Origin: an uncultured Oscillospiraceae bacterium
GTDB taxonomy: Bacteria; Bacillota; Clostridia; UBA1381
Reading direction: 5' to 3'
Assembly: GCA_945876665.1 (NCBI GenBank)
Contig: CAMCPC010000109.1
Span: forward strand, 1-5,084
DNA: 5,084 nucleotides
Shown: positions 1 to 5,084 of the stretch, piece after piece
How the letters are laid out: each line of letters starts with the position of its first letter
Numbering within the stretch: the stretch's first letter is position 1
Made by a program: the position numbers and the translations under genes
The notes under the pieces: model-generated
What the model was told of the DNA's origin: nothing
The model's database searches: none
Seen by the model: the letters and a program-made list of their open reading frames with translations, nothing else

Positions 1-330
1 TGACACGCTGATACCTGCAACAGTACCGTCAACGCCTGCGAAAATTTCGTTTTCCATCTTCATAGCTTCAAGTACGGCTACCAATGTGCCTGATTCAACC
101 TTGTCGCCTACATTTACCTTGACAGATACGATTGTACCCGGCATCGGAGCAGTTACCTGCTTTGCGCCTGCAACAGGAGCAGCCTTCGGAGCCGGTGCAG
201 CCTTAGGTGCGGCAGCCGGTGCCGGTGCTGCGGCTACAGGTGCTGCAACGGGAGCAGTTGCTACGCCGCCGACTTCTTCTACGTCAACTTCATATGTATT
301 TCCGTTTACTGTTATGTTAAACTTTCTCAT
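1..330 (-). CDS. mmdC: Biotin carboxyl carrier subunit of a Na+-pumping acyl-CoA decarboxylase (3' end cut off by window)
   Basis: This is the mobile biotin carrier (gamma subunit) that takes CO2 from the carboxyltransferase and delivers it to the membrane beta subunit. The 110 visible residues start MRKFNITVNGNTYEVDVEEV. Residues about 23-57 form a flexible Ala/Pro/Lys-rich linker, followed by a biotinyl-lipoyl domain with the biotinylation motif EAMKM, where Lys91 is the expected biotin site. About 19 residues follow Lys91 before the left edge, so only the last strand or so of the domain is missing. The ATG is supported by an AAGGAGG ribosome binding site 8 nt upstream, which overlaps the stop codon of the preceding OadG-like gene. 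It is the third gene of the operon, and a beta subunit is expected next. The domain identity is certain. The mmdC name is inferred from the neighbours, since carriers of oxaloacetate or glutaconyl-CoA decarboxylases look the same. Confidence 0.9.
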   Translation of the reverse strand, partial: MRKFNITVNGNTYEVDVEEVGGVATAPVAAPVAAAPAPAAAPKAAPAPKAAPVAGAKQVTAPMPGTIVSVKVNVGDKVESGTLVAVLEAMKMENEIFAGVDGTVAGISVS

Positions 331-334
331 TTAT

Positions 335-346
335 TTTACCTCCTTA
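335..346 (-). promoter_or_regulatory. Shine-Dalgarno of the biotin carrier gene, overlapping the upstream stop codon
   Basis: On the minus strand the sequence reads TAAGGAGGT, so the TAA stop of the OadG-like gene (344-346) is the first part of an ideal ribosome binding site for the next ATG at 330. Ribosomes terminating on one gene are therefore sitting at the start site of the next. This suggests coupled translation of the two subunits, which is an inference. Confidence 0.8.
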
Positions 347-733
347 GAATCGGTTATTTATTGTTTCTGTGACACCCGCCTTATTCCAAGCAGGCATTTT
401 ATTATCAGTTCTTCTGTATGACTTAATCTTCAGGTTGTATGTTGAAGTATTAAGACTTGCAGCAACAGCTGCCGTAAGCACAGCGATAAGCTCGCCTTCA
501 TCAACAGCCTCTTCCTTTACCGGTTCGGTCACTTCCGGAGCCGGAGAAGGTGCAGGTGTTGCCTGTGCTTTTGGCTTTCTGTAAAATATAAGTTTGAACA
601 GCATAAGGACTATCATCAGTACAACAAGCACTCCAAAAACAATCGAAAGTCCCACAAGCGTGGTTATACCGCCTGTGGAAAGCGCTTCGCCAAGACTCAG
701 TCCCTTACCTGTCAATAATGCTTCTGAATACAT
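344..733 (-). CDS. mmdD: OadG/MmdD-family small membrane subunit of a Na+-pumping decarboxylase
   Basis: In this family the delta/gamma subunit is a small single-span membrane protein that holds the cytoplasmic carboxyltransferase to the membrane beta subunit. The 129-residue protein has a short N-terminus and one hydrophobic segment at about residues 22-50 (rich in V, L, I, G), then a basic FYRKPK edge. A Pro/Ala/Glu-rich linker runs from about 55 to 78. A C-terminal segment, GELIAVLTAAVAASLN (about 80-95), matches the conserved helix of the OadG family, and the tail carries Trp116. Length is normal for MmdD. The ATG at 733 is preceded by GAAAGGAGAT at a good distance. It lies 22 nt after mmdA and 13 nt before the biotin carrier gene. 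The sequence of such subunits diverges fast, so the family rests on architecture plus context. The substrate-specific name is inferred. Confidence 0.85.
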   Translation of the reverse strand: MYSEALLTGKGLSLGEALSTGGITTLVGLSIVFGVLVVLMIVLMLFKLIFYRKPKAQATPAPSPAPEVTEPVKEEAVDEGELIAVLTAAVAASLNTSTYNLKIKSYRRTDNKMPAWNKAGVTETINNRF

Positions 734-755
734 ATCAAAAATCTCCTTTCAAAAA

Positions 756-2306
756 TTAAACAGGAAGATTTCCGTGCTTTTTAGCCGGTCTTGAATCACG
801 CTTTGAAGCAAGCATTTCAAGTGCGGCGATTATTCTCGGTCTTGTTGAATCAGGCTCGATTACATCATCAATATATCCGCGTTTTGCAGCCTCGTAAGGT
901 GATGCGAACTTGTTTCTGTATTCCTGAATCTTCTCATTACGTGTAGCTACAGGGTCTGCGCTTTCCTTAATATCCTTCTTGAAGATGATATTAGCTGCAC
1001 CGTCAGGTCCCATAACTGCGATTTCAGCTGTCGGCCATGCCATTACAATATCTGCACCAAGATGCTTTGAGTTCATTGCTATGTACGCGCCGCCGTAAGC
1101 CTTTCTCAATATTACATTAATCTTAGGAACTGTAGCCTCTGAGAACGCATAAAGCAATTTAGCACCGTGTCTTATGATACCGTTCTGTTCCTGCTCAATG
1201 CCGGGGAAATATCCCGGTACGTCTGTAAGAGTAACAAGCGGAATATTGAAGCTGTCGCAGAAACGTACAAATCTTGCAGCCTTGTCCGATGAATCAACAT
1301 CAAGTGATCCTGCCATAACCTTTGGTTGGTTGGCAACTATACCGATAACCTGTCCGTTCATTCTTGCAAAGCCTATCACGATATTCTTCGCAAAGCCTGC
1401 CTGTACCTCAAGGAAATCACCGTTGTCAACAAGCTCTGTGATAACGTCCTTGACATCATAAGCCTTGTTTGCCTCATCAGGAACGATTGTAGTAAGCTTT
1501 TCAGAAAGACGGTTAATCTCGTCTGTCGAAGGCTCATATGGCGCTTCCTCAAGATTGTTTGAAGGAAGGAATGAAAGAAGCTTTCTTATCTGCGCAATAC
1601 ATTCCTCATCATTTGCAGCCTTAAAGTGAGCCACACCTGATTTTGAAGTATGTGTATCAGCGCCGCCAAGTTCCTCGCTTGTAACAGTCTGACCTGTTAC
1701 AGAGCTTATAACCTGAGGGCCTGTGATAAACATCTGGCTTGTCTTTTCAACCATAAATATAAAGTCAGTTATAGCAGGTGAATACACTGCTCCGCCTGCG
1801 CATGGACCCATTATAACAGAAATCTGAGGAATTACGCCGCTGCTTAAAGTATTTCTGAAGAAAATTTCTCCGAAGCCTGAAAGAGCGTCTATACCCTCCT
1901 GAATCCTTGCGCCGCCACTGTCGTTCATTCCGATTATCGGAGCGCCCATCTTTGCCGCCATGTCCATAACCTTGCAAATTTTCTTTGCGTGCATTTCTCC
2001 AAGTGAGCCGCCAATTACAGTAAAGTCCTGTGCATAGACATAAACAAGACGTCCGTCCACTGTACCATAACCTGTAACAACGCCCTCTCCCGGAGCTTCA
2101 ACACAGTCCATACCGAATTCAGTACATCTGTGCGTTACAAAAGCATCAATTTCAACGAAACTGCCGTCATCAAGAAGAGCGTTTATTCTCTCGCGGGCGG
2201 TCAGCTTGCCGCTGTCATGCTGCTTTTTGATTTTTGCTTCACCGCCGCCGTTGTTTATAACGCTTCTGCGGTATTGAAGCTCAGTCAATTTATCAACTGT
2301 TCCCAT
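756..2306 (-). CDS. mmdA: Acyl-CoA carboxyltransferase alpha subunit, probably methylmalonyl-CoA decarboxylase
   Basis: The protein transfers the carboxyl group between a short acyl-CoA and biotin. In this context it would remove CO2 from (S)-methylmalonyl-CoA to give propionyl-CoA. The 516 residues match the length of MmdA and propionyl-CoA carboxylase beta chains, with two crotonase-like lobes. The N-lobe carries SGGARIQEG (130-138) and GPCAGGAVYSPA (167-178). The C-lobe carries TDVPGYFPG (361-369), AYGGAYIAM (403-411) and MGPDGAA (432-438). These glycine pairs form the oxyanion holes for the CoA thioester and biotin. The C-terminus HGNLPV (511-516) resembles the typical KHGNIPL ending of the family. 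The ATG at 2306 has TGGAGGTC 7 nt upstream. It is the first gene of the operon, followed by the OadG-like and biotin carrier genes. With no biotin carboxylase gene in view, a decarboxylase is likelier than a carboxylase. Malonyl-CoA or another acyl-CoA substrate cannot be excluded. Confidence 0.93.
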   Translation of the reverse strand: MGTVDKLTELQYRRSVINNGGGEAKIKKQHDSGKLTARERINALLDDGSFVEIDAFVTHRCTEFGMDCVEAPGEGVVTGYGTVDGRLVYVYAQDFTVIGGSLGEMHAKKICKVMDMAAKMGAPIIGMNDSGGARIQEGIDALSGFGEIFFRNTLSSGVIPQISVIMGPCAGGAVYSPAITDFIFMVEKTSQMFITGPQVISSVTGQTVTSEELGGADTHTSKSGVAHFKAANDEECIAQIRKLLSFLPSNNLEEAPYEPSTDEINRLSEKLTTIVPDEANKAYDVKDVITELVDNGDFLEVQAGFAKNIVIGFARMNGQVIGIVANQPKVMAGSLDVDSSDKAARFVRFCDSFNIPLVTLTDVPGYFPGIEQEQNGIIRHGAKLLYAFSEATVPKINVILRKAYGGAYIAMNSKHLGADIVMAWPTAEIAVMGPDGAANIIFKKDIKESADPVATRNEKIQEYRNKFASPYEAAKRGYIDDVIEPDSTRPRIIAALEMLASKRDSRPAKKHGNLPV

Positions 2307-2366
2307 GATTTGACCTCCATTTTTCGTAGATTAGAGATAAAATTTAAAAAATTATACCTATCATAT

Positions 2367-2395
2367 ATTATATCTTAATTTGCATTTTTTTTCAA
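2367..2395 (-). promoter_or_regulatory. Sigma-A-type promoter of the mmdA operon
   Basis: On the minus strand TTGAAA (2395-2390) and TATAAT (2372-2367) are separated by exactly 17 nt, one mismatch from the vegetative consensus. Transcription would start near 2360, giving a leader of about 54 nt before the mmdA ATG at 2306. A second TATAAT at 2356-2351 has no acceptable -35 partner. The leader shows no obvious riboswitch or hairpin. Confidence 0.75.
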
Positions 2396-2398
2396 TCT

Positions 2399-2423
2399 TT
2401 TTTGACATGTTAACATTCAAAAA
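2399..2423. repeat. Inverted repeat just upstream of the mmdA promoter, possible operator
   Basis: A perfect 10-bp palindrome ATGTTAACAT (2407-2416) is flanked by arms TTTTTGA (2399-2405) and TCAAAAA (2417-2423). One extra C at 2406 breaks the otherwise continuous symmetry. It has no loop, so it would not make a good RNA hairpin and reads more like a dimeric protein site. It sits 3 bp upstream of the mmdA -35 box, centred near -51 from the predicted start, a place used by activators. The binding protein is unknown, and chance in AT-rich DNA is possible. Confidence 0.4.
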
Positions 2424-2460
2424 TACAGTGAAATTTCTATGGTAAATTTGTATATGATAC

Positions 2461-2497
2461 ACAAATAAAAAGAAACGGACATATATTTGTCCGTTTC
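2461..2497 (-). terminator. Intrinsic terminator after the rluB-like gene
   Basis: Three nt after the rluB stop codon, the minus strand forms a perfect 10-bp stem GAAACGGACA/TGTCCGTTTC (2497-2488 with 2481-2472) with a 6-nt loop. It is followed by TTTTTATTTGT. This closes the dac-rluB unit and isolates it from the mmdA operon downstream. Confidence 0.92.
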
Positions 2498-2500
2498 GCT

Positions 2501-3229
2501 TTATGAATTCATCAGATAATTCACTTCATGGCTTGTGAGATGACGCCATCTGCCAAGCGGCAGATTACCAAGCTCCACAGTGCCTATGCTTGTCCTCTGC
2601 AATCCCACTACAGTGTTGCCGATAGCCTCAAACATTTTACGCACCTGACGGTTTTTGCCCTCGTGAATTGTTATTTTTACGAAGGTATGCCCGTCATAAG
2701 CATCAAGTATTTCCGCCTTTGCCGGAGATGTTTTGAAATTATCATCTATATACACACCGTTGCGCAGCTTATTCATTCCGCTTATTGTCATACCGCCCTT
2801 TACGGTGGCAATATATGTCTTCTCCATGTGAAACTTCGGATGTGTAACCTTATAGGTGAAATCACCGTCATTCGTCAGAAGAAGAAGTCCCTCTGTTTCA
2901 TAGTCCAAGCGACCTACAGGAAATATTCTCACGTCCGCCAAATCCTTTTTCACAAGGTCAACCACAGTGGGACGGTCAAACTGGTCATTTGCAGTTGAAA
3001 CATATCCGACAGGCTTGTTAAGCATTATATAATAGTTTTTATTCTTTGATTTTATAGGTTTTCCGTCAACCGATACCTTATCTGCGCCTATTTCTATTTT
3101 CACGCCCTGCTCCGTAACCTTGCTGCCGTTTACGGATACTCTTCCCTCTTCTATAAGTTCCTCCGCTTTGCGCCTCGATGCCACTCCGCACATTGCTATA
3201 TATTTCTGTAATCGTACTATCTCTCCCAT
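2501..3229 (-). CDS. rluB: RsuA/RluB-family 16S/23S rRNA pseudouridine synthase
   Basis: The enzyme converts a specific uridine in ribosomal RNA to pseudouridine in the cytoplasm. The 242-residue protein begins with an S4 RNA-binding domain (about 5-55; RLQKYIAMCGVASRRKAEEL), with the usual xNG turn at VSVNG (31-35). The catalytic domain has LNKPVGY (70-76), then GRLDYETEGLLLLTNDG (106-122) with the catalytic Asp109. EGKNRQVRKMF (190-200) is the signature motif that defines the RsuA/RluB/RluE/RluF branch. Length is normal. The ATG at 3229 lies 19 nt after the stop of the carboxypeptidase gene, with AAAGGA 9 nt upstream. The two genes are probably co-transcribed, as no terminator lies between them. 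In Bacillus the gene near dacB/spmAB is called rluB, so that symbol is used. The exact target (23S helix 90-93 region versus 16S) cannot be read from sequence. Confidence 0.92.
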   Translation of the reverse strand: MGEIVRLQKYIAMCGVASRRKAEELIEEGRVSVNGSKVTEQGVKIEIGADKVSVDGKPIKSKNKNYYIMLNKPVGYVSTANDQFDRPTVVDLVKKDLADVRIFPVGRLDYETEGLLLLTNDGDFTYKVTHPKFHMEKTYIATVKGGMTISGMNKLRNGVYIDDNFKTSPAKAEILDAYDGHTFVKITIHEGKNRQVRKMFEAIGNTVVGLQRTSIGTVELGNLPLGRWRHLTSHEVNYLMNS

Positions 3230-3248
3230 TTTCCTTGATCCTTTCTGT

Positions 3249-4373
3249 TTAAACCAGTAATCTCTTAATAATATGTATAAAGCTGCTGTAAAAGCTGTTT
3301 TTAAATCTTATATCACTCACATTGTGTATCTCTGATTCAGATATTATATCCACATTTCCAACTGTTACGCCGTTGCAGCAGATTTCAAGATAACCAACCT
3401 TTTCCCCCTCGTTTATCGGTGATTGAAGATTGTTTGCTATATGCGATATTACATCAATACACACTCTGCCATTCTCCTTAAGCGGCATTGTAAAATCACC
3501 TGCTGCAACCATATTATAACTCTTTCCGTCTATTTGTGCAACCTTTACTTTCATACCCGATTCTATGACTTTTTTCGGATAATGCTCCGAAAAGGCATAA
3601 TCAAGCATCTGCATATGGTCATTCCAGTCATCGTTATCTCCAAGCGTTACCGCTATAAACTCCATTCCGTCTCTTTTTGCAGACGACACAAGGCAGCGTC
3701 CGGTGGATTGCGTAAAGCCTGTCTTTATACCTGTTACATCAGGATAAAGCTCAAACATTTTATTATGATTTGCGAAATACAGAATTTCCGCAGCATTAAG
3801 AGGCTGCGCCTGATACGTAAGTGTCCCTACTATCTCGCGGAAATCAGGATTTGCCATTGCATACCTTGCAATGAGCGCCAAATCAGCCGCAGTCGTATAA
3901 TGTTCCGGATCATCGAGTCCATTCGGATTTACAAAATGAGTATTCCTCAGTCCAAGCTCCAATGTCTTTTCATTCATCAGATCAGCAAACGCTTCAACAC
4001 TTCCCGCAACATGCTCCGCAATGGCAACAGCCGCATCATTGCCGGAATTAAGCATCAGTCCGTACAGCATATCACGCATATAAAGCTGCATATTTTCGGC
4101 AACGTATGCCGACGACCCCTCCTGATTTGCCGCATTGGCGCTGACTGTTACCACTTCGTCCATATTACATCTTTCAATGGCAATTATGGCAGTCATAATC
4201 TTTGTTGTGCTTGCCATAGCGTGTTTCTTATTTATATTCTTGGAAAATATAACTTCTCCTGTCGCGCCATTTATAACACATGCACAATCCGCGCCATCCC
4301 CCATAGCATAAGTACTGACCCCCGTCATAAGCATCATCACAGTCAAAACCGCAAATATAGCTAATTTTTTCAT
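3249..4373 (-). CDS. dacF: D-alanyl-D-alanine carboxypeptidase, DacF/DacB-type low-molecular-weight penicillin-binding protein
   Basis: The protein trims the terminal D-alanine from peptidoglycan pentapeptides outside the membrane and so limits cross-linking. The 374-residue precursor has a signal peptide (MKK start, hydrophobic about 4-19, likely cleavage after TYA23). The serine peptidase S11 domain follows, with all three catalytic motifs: S55-T-T-K58 (in ASTTKIM), S110-G-N112 and K217-T-G219. A PBP5-like C-terminal beta domain spans about 266-345. The last residues (about 358-374, aromatic and basic, ending HIIKRLLV) look like an amphipathic membrane anchor. Length is normal for class A S11 enzymes. 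The ATG at 4373 has TTGGAG about 11 nt upstream. It precedes rluB by 19 nt. In Bacillus and many clostridia, dacB/dacF relatives lie next to spmA, spmB and rluB and serve spore cortex maturation. Here spmAB are absent, so a sporulation role is only suggested. The promoter was not resolved. Confidence 0.95.
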   Translation of the reverse strand: MKKLAIFAVLTVMMLMTGVSTYAMGDGADCACVINGATGEVIFSKNINKKHAMASTTKIMTAIIAIERCNMDEVVTVSANAANQEGSSAYVAENMQLYMRDMLYGLMLNSGNDAAVAIAEHVAGSVEAFADLMNEKTLELGLRNTHFVNPNGLDDPEHYTTAADLALIARYAMANPDFREIVGTLTYQAQPLNAAEILYFANHNKMFELYPDVTGIKTGFTQSTGRCLVSSAKRDGMEFIAVTLGDNDDWNDHMQMLDYAFSEHYPKKVIESGMKVKVAQIDGKSYNMVAAGDFTMPLKENGRVCIDVISHIANNLQSPINEGEKVGYLEICCNGVTVGNVDIISESEIHNVSDIRFKNSFYSSFIHIIKRLLV

Positions 4374-4422
4374 AAAAACAACAACTCCAAATATATTTTT
4401 TTAACAATGAATAATTTTATAA

Positions 4423-4451
4423 TTGACAAACGATAATAAAACTGATATAAT
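4423..4451 (+). promoter_or_regulatory. Extended -10 promoter of tRNA-Leu
   Basis: TTGACA (4423-4428) and TATAAT (4446-4451) are both perfect consensus with a 17-nt spacer, and TG at 4443-4444 adds an extended -10. Transcription would start near 4458, about 12 nt before the mature tRNA 5' end. Such a strong promoter fits a stable RNA gene. It lies in the 96-nt gap shared with the divergent carboxypeptidase gene. Confidence 0.88.
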
Positions 4452-4463
4452 ATATATCGTTTG
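4427..4463. repeat. 9-bp inverted repeat flanking the tRNA-Leu -10 box
   Basis: CAAACGATA (4427-4435) is repeated in inverse as TATCGTTTG (4455-4463), a perfect 9-bp match with a 19-nt gap. The left arm overlaps the end of the -35 box, and the right arm covers the predicted tRNA-Leu start point. The placement would suit a repressor bound on one face of the helix or at two half-sites, possibly affecting the divergent dacF gene too. No known operator is recognised, so this may be chance. Confidence 0.4.
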
Positions 4464-4469
4464 GTAAAT

Positions 4470-4553
4470 GCGAGGGTGGCGGAATAGGCAGACGCGCACG
4501 TTTGAGGGGCGTGTGGTTAACCCGTGCCGGTTCAAGTCCGGTCCCTCGCACCA
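4470..4553 (+). tRNA. tRNA-Leu (anticodon GAG)
   Basis: An 84-nt class II tRNA with an encoded CCA end. The acceptor stem GCGAGGG (4470-4476) pairs with CCCTCGC (4543-4549). The discriminator is A4550, as in leucine tRNAs. The anticodon stem CACGT/GCGTG encloses the loop TTGAGGG, giving anticodon GAG at 4504-4506, which reads CUC and CUU. The long variable arm contains GGTTAACC. The T arm is GCCGG-TTCAAGT-CCGGT. No hairpin terminator follows. The downstream 131 nt is AT-rich and leads to the tRNA-Gln promoter. Confidence 0.96.
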
Positions 4554-4636
4554 TTTATTTTATCACTTCAATAATATATATTCTATCATACTTAAGATTA
4601 TTTATCAACATTTTTCAATTTTTTTCTAAAAAAGTG

Positions 4637-4665
4637 TTGACAAAAATTTAAATTAGTGGTATTAT
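4637..4665 (+). promoter_or_regulatory. Extended -10 promoter of tRNA-Gln
   Basis: TTGACA (4637-4642) is followed, after a 17-nt spacer, by TATTAT (4660-4665) with TG at 4657-4658. The start point would fall near 4672, about 13 nt before the tRNA. This means tRNA-Gln can be transcribed independently of tRNA-Leu. Confidence 0.85.
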
Positions 4666-4684
4666 ATTTTTTGTTGATTGACAT

Positions 4685-4758
4685 TGCGGATTTGTGTAAA
4701 GGTAGCACTAACGACTCTGACTCGTTCTGTCCGGGTTCGAATCCTGGATCCGCAGCCA
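4685..4758 (+). tRNA. tRNA-Gln (anticodon CTG)
   Basis: A 74-nt tRNA with an encoded CCA end. The acceptor stem TGCGGAT (4685-4691) pairs fully with ATCCGCA (4748-4754), and the discriminator is G4755. The anticodon stem AACGA/TCGTT holds the loop CTCTGAC, giving anticodon CTG at 4717-4719, which reads CAG. The T arm is CCGGG-TTCGAAT-CCTGG. The U1-A72 first pair is the known glutamine tRNA identity feature, recognised by GlnRS or by the GatCAB amidotransferase that most Gram-positives use. It is followed immediately by a terminator. Confidence 0.96.
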
Positions 4759-4790
4759 AGGTTGTCCATTAGGACAACCTTTTTTATTTT
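4758..4790 (+). terminator. Intrinsic terminator of tRNA-Gln
   Basis: A perfect 10-bp stem AAGGTTGTCC/GGACAACCTT (4758-4767 with 4772-4781) carries the 4-nt loop ATTA and is followed by a T-rich tract TTTTATTTTT. The first stem base is the final A of the tRNA's CCA, so terminator and tRNA abut without a spacer. Confidence 0.93.
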
Positions 4791-4796
4791 TCACGT

Positions 4797-4830
4797 AAAA
4801 GAAGCCGAAAACTAATTTCCGGCTTCTTTT
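4797..4830 (-). terminator. Terminator hairpin of ftsY, possibly bidirectional
   Basis: AAAAGAAGCCG (4797-4807) pairs with CGGCTTCTTTT (4820-4830), an 11-bp stem that can extend by three A-T pairs past a single bulged C. It lies 5 nt beyond the ftsY stop codon. T runs end both strands, so it may also catch read-through from the tRNA side. Confidence 0.82.
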
Positions 4831-4835
4831 GTAAA

Positions 4836-5084
4836 TTATTCATTATCAAATATTGCTTTTGCGAAATCAGCAGGGTTAAATTCCTGTAAATCGTCAACAC
4901 CTTCGCCGACACCCACAAACTTAACAGGCAGATTCTGTTCCTTAGCAATTGAAATTACAATACCGCCCTTTGCCGTTCCGTCAAGCTTTGTAAGCACTAT
5001 TCCCGTAATATCAGCCGCTTCGGAAAACAGCTTTGCCTGACTTACGGCGTTCTGACCCGTAGTAGCGTCAAGCACAAGCAGTGT
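4836..5084 (-). CDS. ftsY: Signal recognition particle receptor FtsY, C-terminal end only
   Basis: FtsY is the membrane-associated GTPase that docks SRP-ribosome complexes at the Sec translocon. The window holds the last 82 residues, starting in the middle of the NG domain ([12 protein letters not shown]...), so the true start is beyond the right edge. Visible SRP-GTPase motifs are DATTGQN (visible residues 6-12), [10 protein letters not shown] (32-41, the G4 element that selects guanine) and GVGEGVDDL (58-66, G5 closing loop). The protein ends soon after, at FDNE. The absence of a following methionine-rich M domain, together with TAKGG in place of the DARGG common in Ffh, identifies FtsY and not Ffh. 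An in-frame GTG near 5075 lies inside the conserved domain and is not a start. The gene converges on tRNA-Gln. Confidence 0.95.
   Translation of the reverse strand, partial: TLLVLDATTGQNAVSQAKLFSEAADITGIVLTKLDGTAKGGIVISIAKEQNLPVKFVGVGEGVDDLQEFNPADFAKAIFDNE

Noticed and set aside
86..421. An Ala/Gly/Thr-rich plus-strand frame over the biotin carrier start
   Set aside because: Its composition is just the reverse complement of the Ala/Pro linker codons of the carrier protein.
1765..1977. A 70-codon minus-strand frame within mmdA
   Set aside because: It is an alternative frame of mmdA. The mmdA frame itself is intact, with no sign of a frameshift here.
2402..2407. A plus-strand TTGACA in the mmdA upstream region
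   Set aside because: No -10 box is found 16-18 nt downstream (the sequence there is ACAGTG) and there is no plus-strand gene to serve. It is part of the palindrome instead.
2528..2998. A 156-codon open frame on the plus strand inside rluB
   Set aside because: It is antisense to well-conserved RluB sequence, has no domain and no supporting ribosome binding site, so it is a frame shadow.
3423..4364. A 313-codon open frame on the plus strand across the carboxypeptidase gene
   Set aside because: It is exactly antisense to a clear dacF-like gene with all catalytic motifs. Its product is an implausible mix rich in Cys, His, Arg and Ile with no recognisable domain.
4401..4429. A candidate dacF promoter on the minus strand (TTGTCA with TGTTAA)
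   Set aside because: The -10 match is poor and other pairings (TATAAA at 4421-4416) lack a -35 box, so the dacF start point cannot be called.
4678..4683. A third TTGACA on the plus strand just before tRNA-Gln
   Set aside because: Any matching -10 would lie inside the tRNA body, and none is present. A better promoter is already placed at 4637-4665.

Overview
The window looks like chromosomal DNA from an anaerobic Gram-positive of the class Clostridia. The reasons are strong AAGGAGG-type ribosome binding sites, AT-rich intergenic DNA with near-consensus sigma-A promoters, a biotin-dependent Na+-pumping decarboxylase cluster in the MmdA/OadG/BCCP style of anaerobes, and a sporulation/peptidoglycan-type D-Ala-D-Ala carboxypeptidase beside an RluB-like pseudouridine synthase. 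Species cannot be named from the sequence alone. Everything here reads as core or metabolic chromosome. I see no insertion sequence, phage gene, CRISPR array, integration site or origin.

Left part (1-2423, minus strand): an operon with its own promoter encodes the carboxyltransferase subunit MmdA (complete), a small membrane subunit of the OadG/MmdD family (complete), and a biotin carrier protein (C-terminus cut off by the left edge). The genes are spaced 22 and 13 nt apart, each with a good Shine-Dalgarno. Together they would form the cytoplasmic and anchoring parts of a decarboxylase, most likely for methylmalonyl-CoA. It would move CO2 from the acyl-CoA to biotin and, through a membrane beta subunit expected just beyond the left edge, couple decarboxylation to Na+ export.

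Middle (2461-4373, minus strand): a two-gene unit, D-alanyl-D-alanine carboxypeptidase followed 19 nt later by an RsuA/RluB-family pseudouridine synthase, ends in a strong intrinsic terminator that separates it from the decarboxylase operon.

Right part (4423-4790, plus strand): two tRNA genes, tRNA-Leu(GAG) and tRNA-Gln(CTG), each with an encoded CCA end and its own extended -10 promoter. A terminator follows tRNA-Gln. Converging on it from the right edge is the C-terminal end of ftsY, the signal recognition particle receptor GTPase, with its own terminator hairpin.

No clearly new system is present. The items most worth a second look are two unexplained inverted repeats, one just upstream of the decarboxylase promoter and one flanking the -10 box of the tRNA-Leu promoter, and the direct carboxypeptidase-rluB adjacency without spmA/spmB.
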